Positions 6,245 through 6,850 of a DNA stretch of 6,850 nt are shown in pieces. The stretch comes from DASYXW01 sp035934405. GTDB taxonomy: Bacteria; Acidobacteriota; Terriglobia; UBA7540. The position numbers and the translations under genes are program-made. Below the pieces are notes generated by a model. That model searched no databases. It saw only the letters and a list, made by a program, of their open reading frames with translations, and was not told the DNA's origin. The stretch spans positions 1 through 6,850 of the forward strand of contig DASYXW010000077.1 in NCBI GenBank assembly GCA_035934405.1, in the 5' to 3' direction. Each line of letters opens with the position of its first letter. Position 1 is the first letter of the stretch.

Positions 6245-6850
6245 ATGAAGACAATGAAAACGACCGTCAGCTCGCTGGTAGGGGCGCTGTGCGCACTATC
6301 GCCATTATCGGCTCTCGCATCCGATCCGCTTCCCAGCGGCGAAGTGCAGCTCGGACAAAGCATCGTAGAGCCTGCCTACAACGACGCCAACGGCAACTTG
6401 GTTTATTTCCTGACTCCGATCCAGGCGCCGCTGAAGTTGAAGCCGACGACTCCCGTGGCGCCGCTGTACCTGATCGTCTATCCGAACAGCGCCGCCGGCA
6501 TGATCGGCACCGTCAACTGCGCCCACCAGCCCGTCGATAATTGCCCGGATCACGGTCCTGCCTTCGCCGGTCTCGCGGAGGCCATGCAACCCTCGGTGTA
6601 CCCGGCGGGAGGTGTCTGGGGTCATGATCACATTCTCGCGGCACCTCCCGCGCCCCCGCCCACCGGTGGGGACTTTAACCAGTCGTGGGAACCAATCGCC
6701 GTTCTCTTCACGGACACCATCCACATCACGCATATAACGACACTCAGCGAGCTGACGGATGCCGAGAACGCCGGATACGTTCAGTTGGTCCCACTGCTTG
6801 CAGACTCTTTTCACTGCAGTGTGGTTGCAGCAAGCGTGTTCGAGCAGGGG
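6245..6850 (+). CDS. Secreted protein of unknown function (3' truncated by the window)
   Basis: An open frame of 202 codons runs from ATG to the window end with no stop. The N-terminus is a clear Sec signal: MKTMKTT, a hydrophobic core SLVGALCALSPLSALA and a likely cut after ALA-S (residues 24-27). The mature part contains a strand-like segment APLYLIVYP (72-80), a Cys/His/Asp-rich stretch NCAHQPVDNCPDHGP (91-105), GGVWGHDHIL (122-131), a Pro-rich loop (APPAPPP), WEPIAVLFTD (148-157) and FHCSVVAASVF (189-199). Cys92, Cys100 and Cys191 could form disulphides, and the His/Asp clusters could bind metal. It resembles conserved hypothetical secreted proteins, but I cannot name the family. It is divergent from the membrane regulator, with 106-205 bp between start codons depending on the regulator start. 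That makes it a candidate target of the regulator. The ORF on the opposite strand (6305-6814) is a shadow. Confidence 0.85.
   Translation, partial: MKTMKTTVSSLVGALCALSPLSALASDPLPSGEVQLGQSIVEPAYNDANGNLVYFLTPIQAPLKLKPTTPVAPLYLIVYPNSAAGMIGTVNCAHQPVDNCPDHGPAFAGLAEAMQPSVYPAGGVWGHDHILAAPPAPPPTGGDFNQSWEPIAVLFTDTIHITHITTLSELTDAENAGYVQLVPLLADSFHCSVVAASVFEQG

Noticed and set aside
6305..6814. 169-aa minus-strand open frame at the right end
   Set aside because: Antisense to the secreted-protein gene, which has a signal peptide and a good ribosome site.

Overview
The window looks like chromosomal DNA of a GC-rich Gram-negative bacterium. Three things point that way: a probable outer-membrane or surface lipoprotein, a Tat-type signal, and a CadC-like membrane regulator carrying TolB-like and TPR domains. 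That regulator type is common in soil Gammaproteobacteria such as Steroidobacter and Xanthomonadales relatives; this placement is an inference from protein style, not a match. No rRNA, tRNA, CRISPR array, IS element or integrase gene was found.

Layout, left to right. Bases 2-124 (+) are the last 40 codons of a TetR/AcrR-type repressor. Bases 125-468 hold no convincing gene and separate two convergent units. Three genes then follow on the minus strand, each about 250 bp from the next. At 469-2592 is a 707-aa lipoprotein with a poly-Gly linker, a bacterial Ig-like (Big_2) domain and a PQQ-type beta-propeller. At 2845-3783 is a 312-aa Tat-exported metallo-beta-lactamase-fold hydrolase related to RNase Z. 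At 4042-6138 is a regulator of up to 698 aa with an OmpR-type winged helix, one membrane segment, a TolB-like domain and TPRs. Divergent from the regulator, from 6245 (+) to the window edge, is the first 202 codons of a secreted protein of unknown function.

The 250-bp gaps between the minus-strand genes argue against one tight operon. The gap between the regulator and the hydrolase (3784-4041) is unusually structured: two 16-bp imperfect palindromes, four copies of a TCA-containing motif spaced exactly 10 bp apart, and two TGTCCC(A/G)GA copies 11 bp apart. This is the most interesting non-coding signal in the window and reads like a multi-site protein-binding region. The leader of the divergent secreted gene carries two back-to-back inverted repeats.

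A plausible but unproven reading is that the inner-membrane regulator controls one or more of the flanking envelope or exported proteins. No complete new defence or mobile system is evident.
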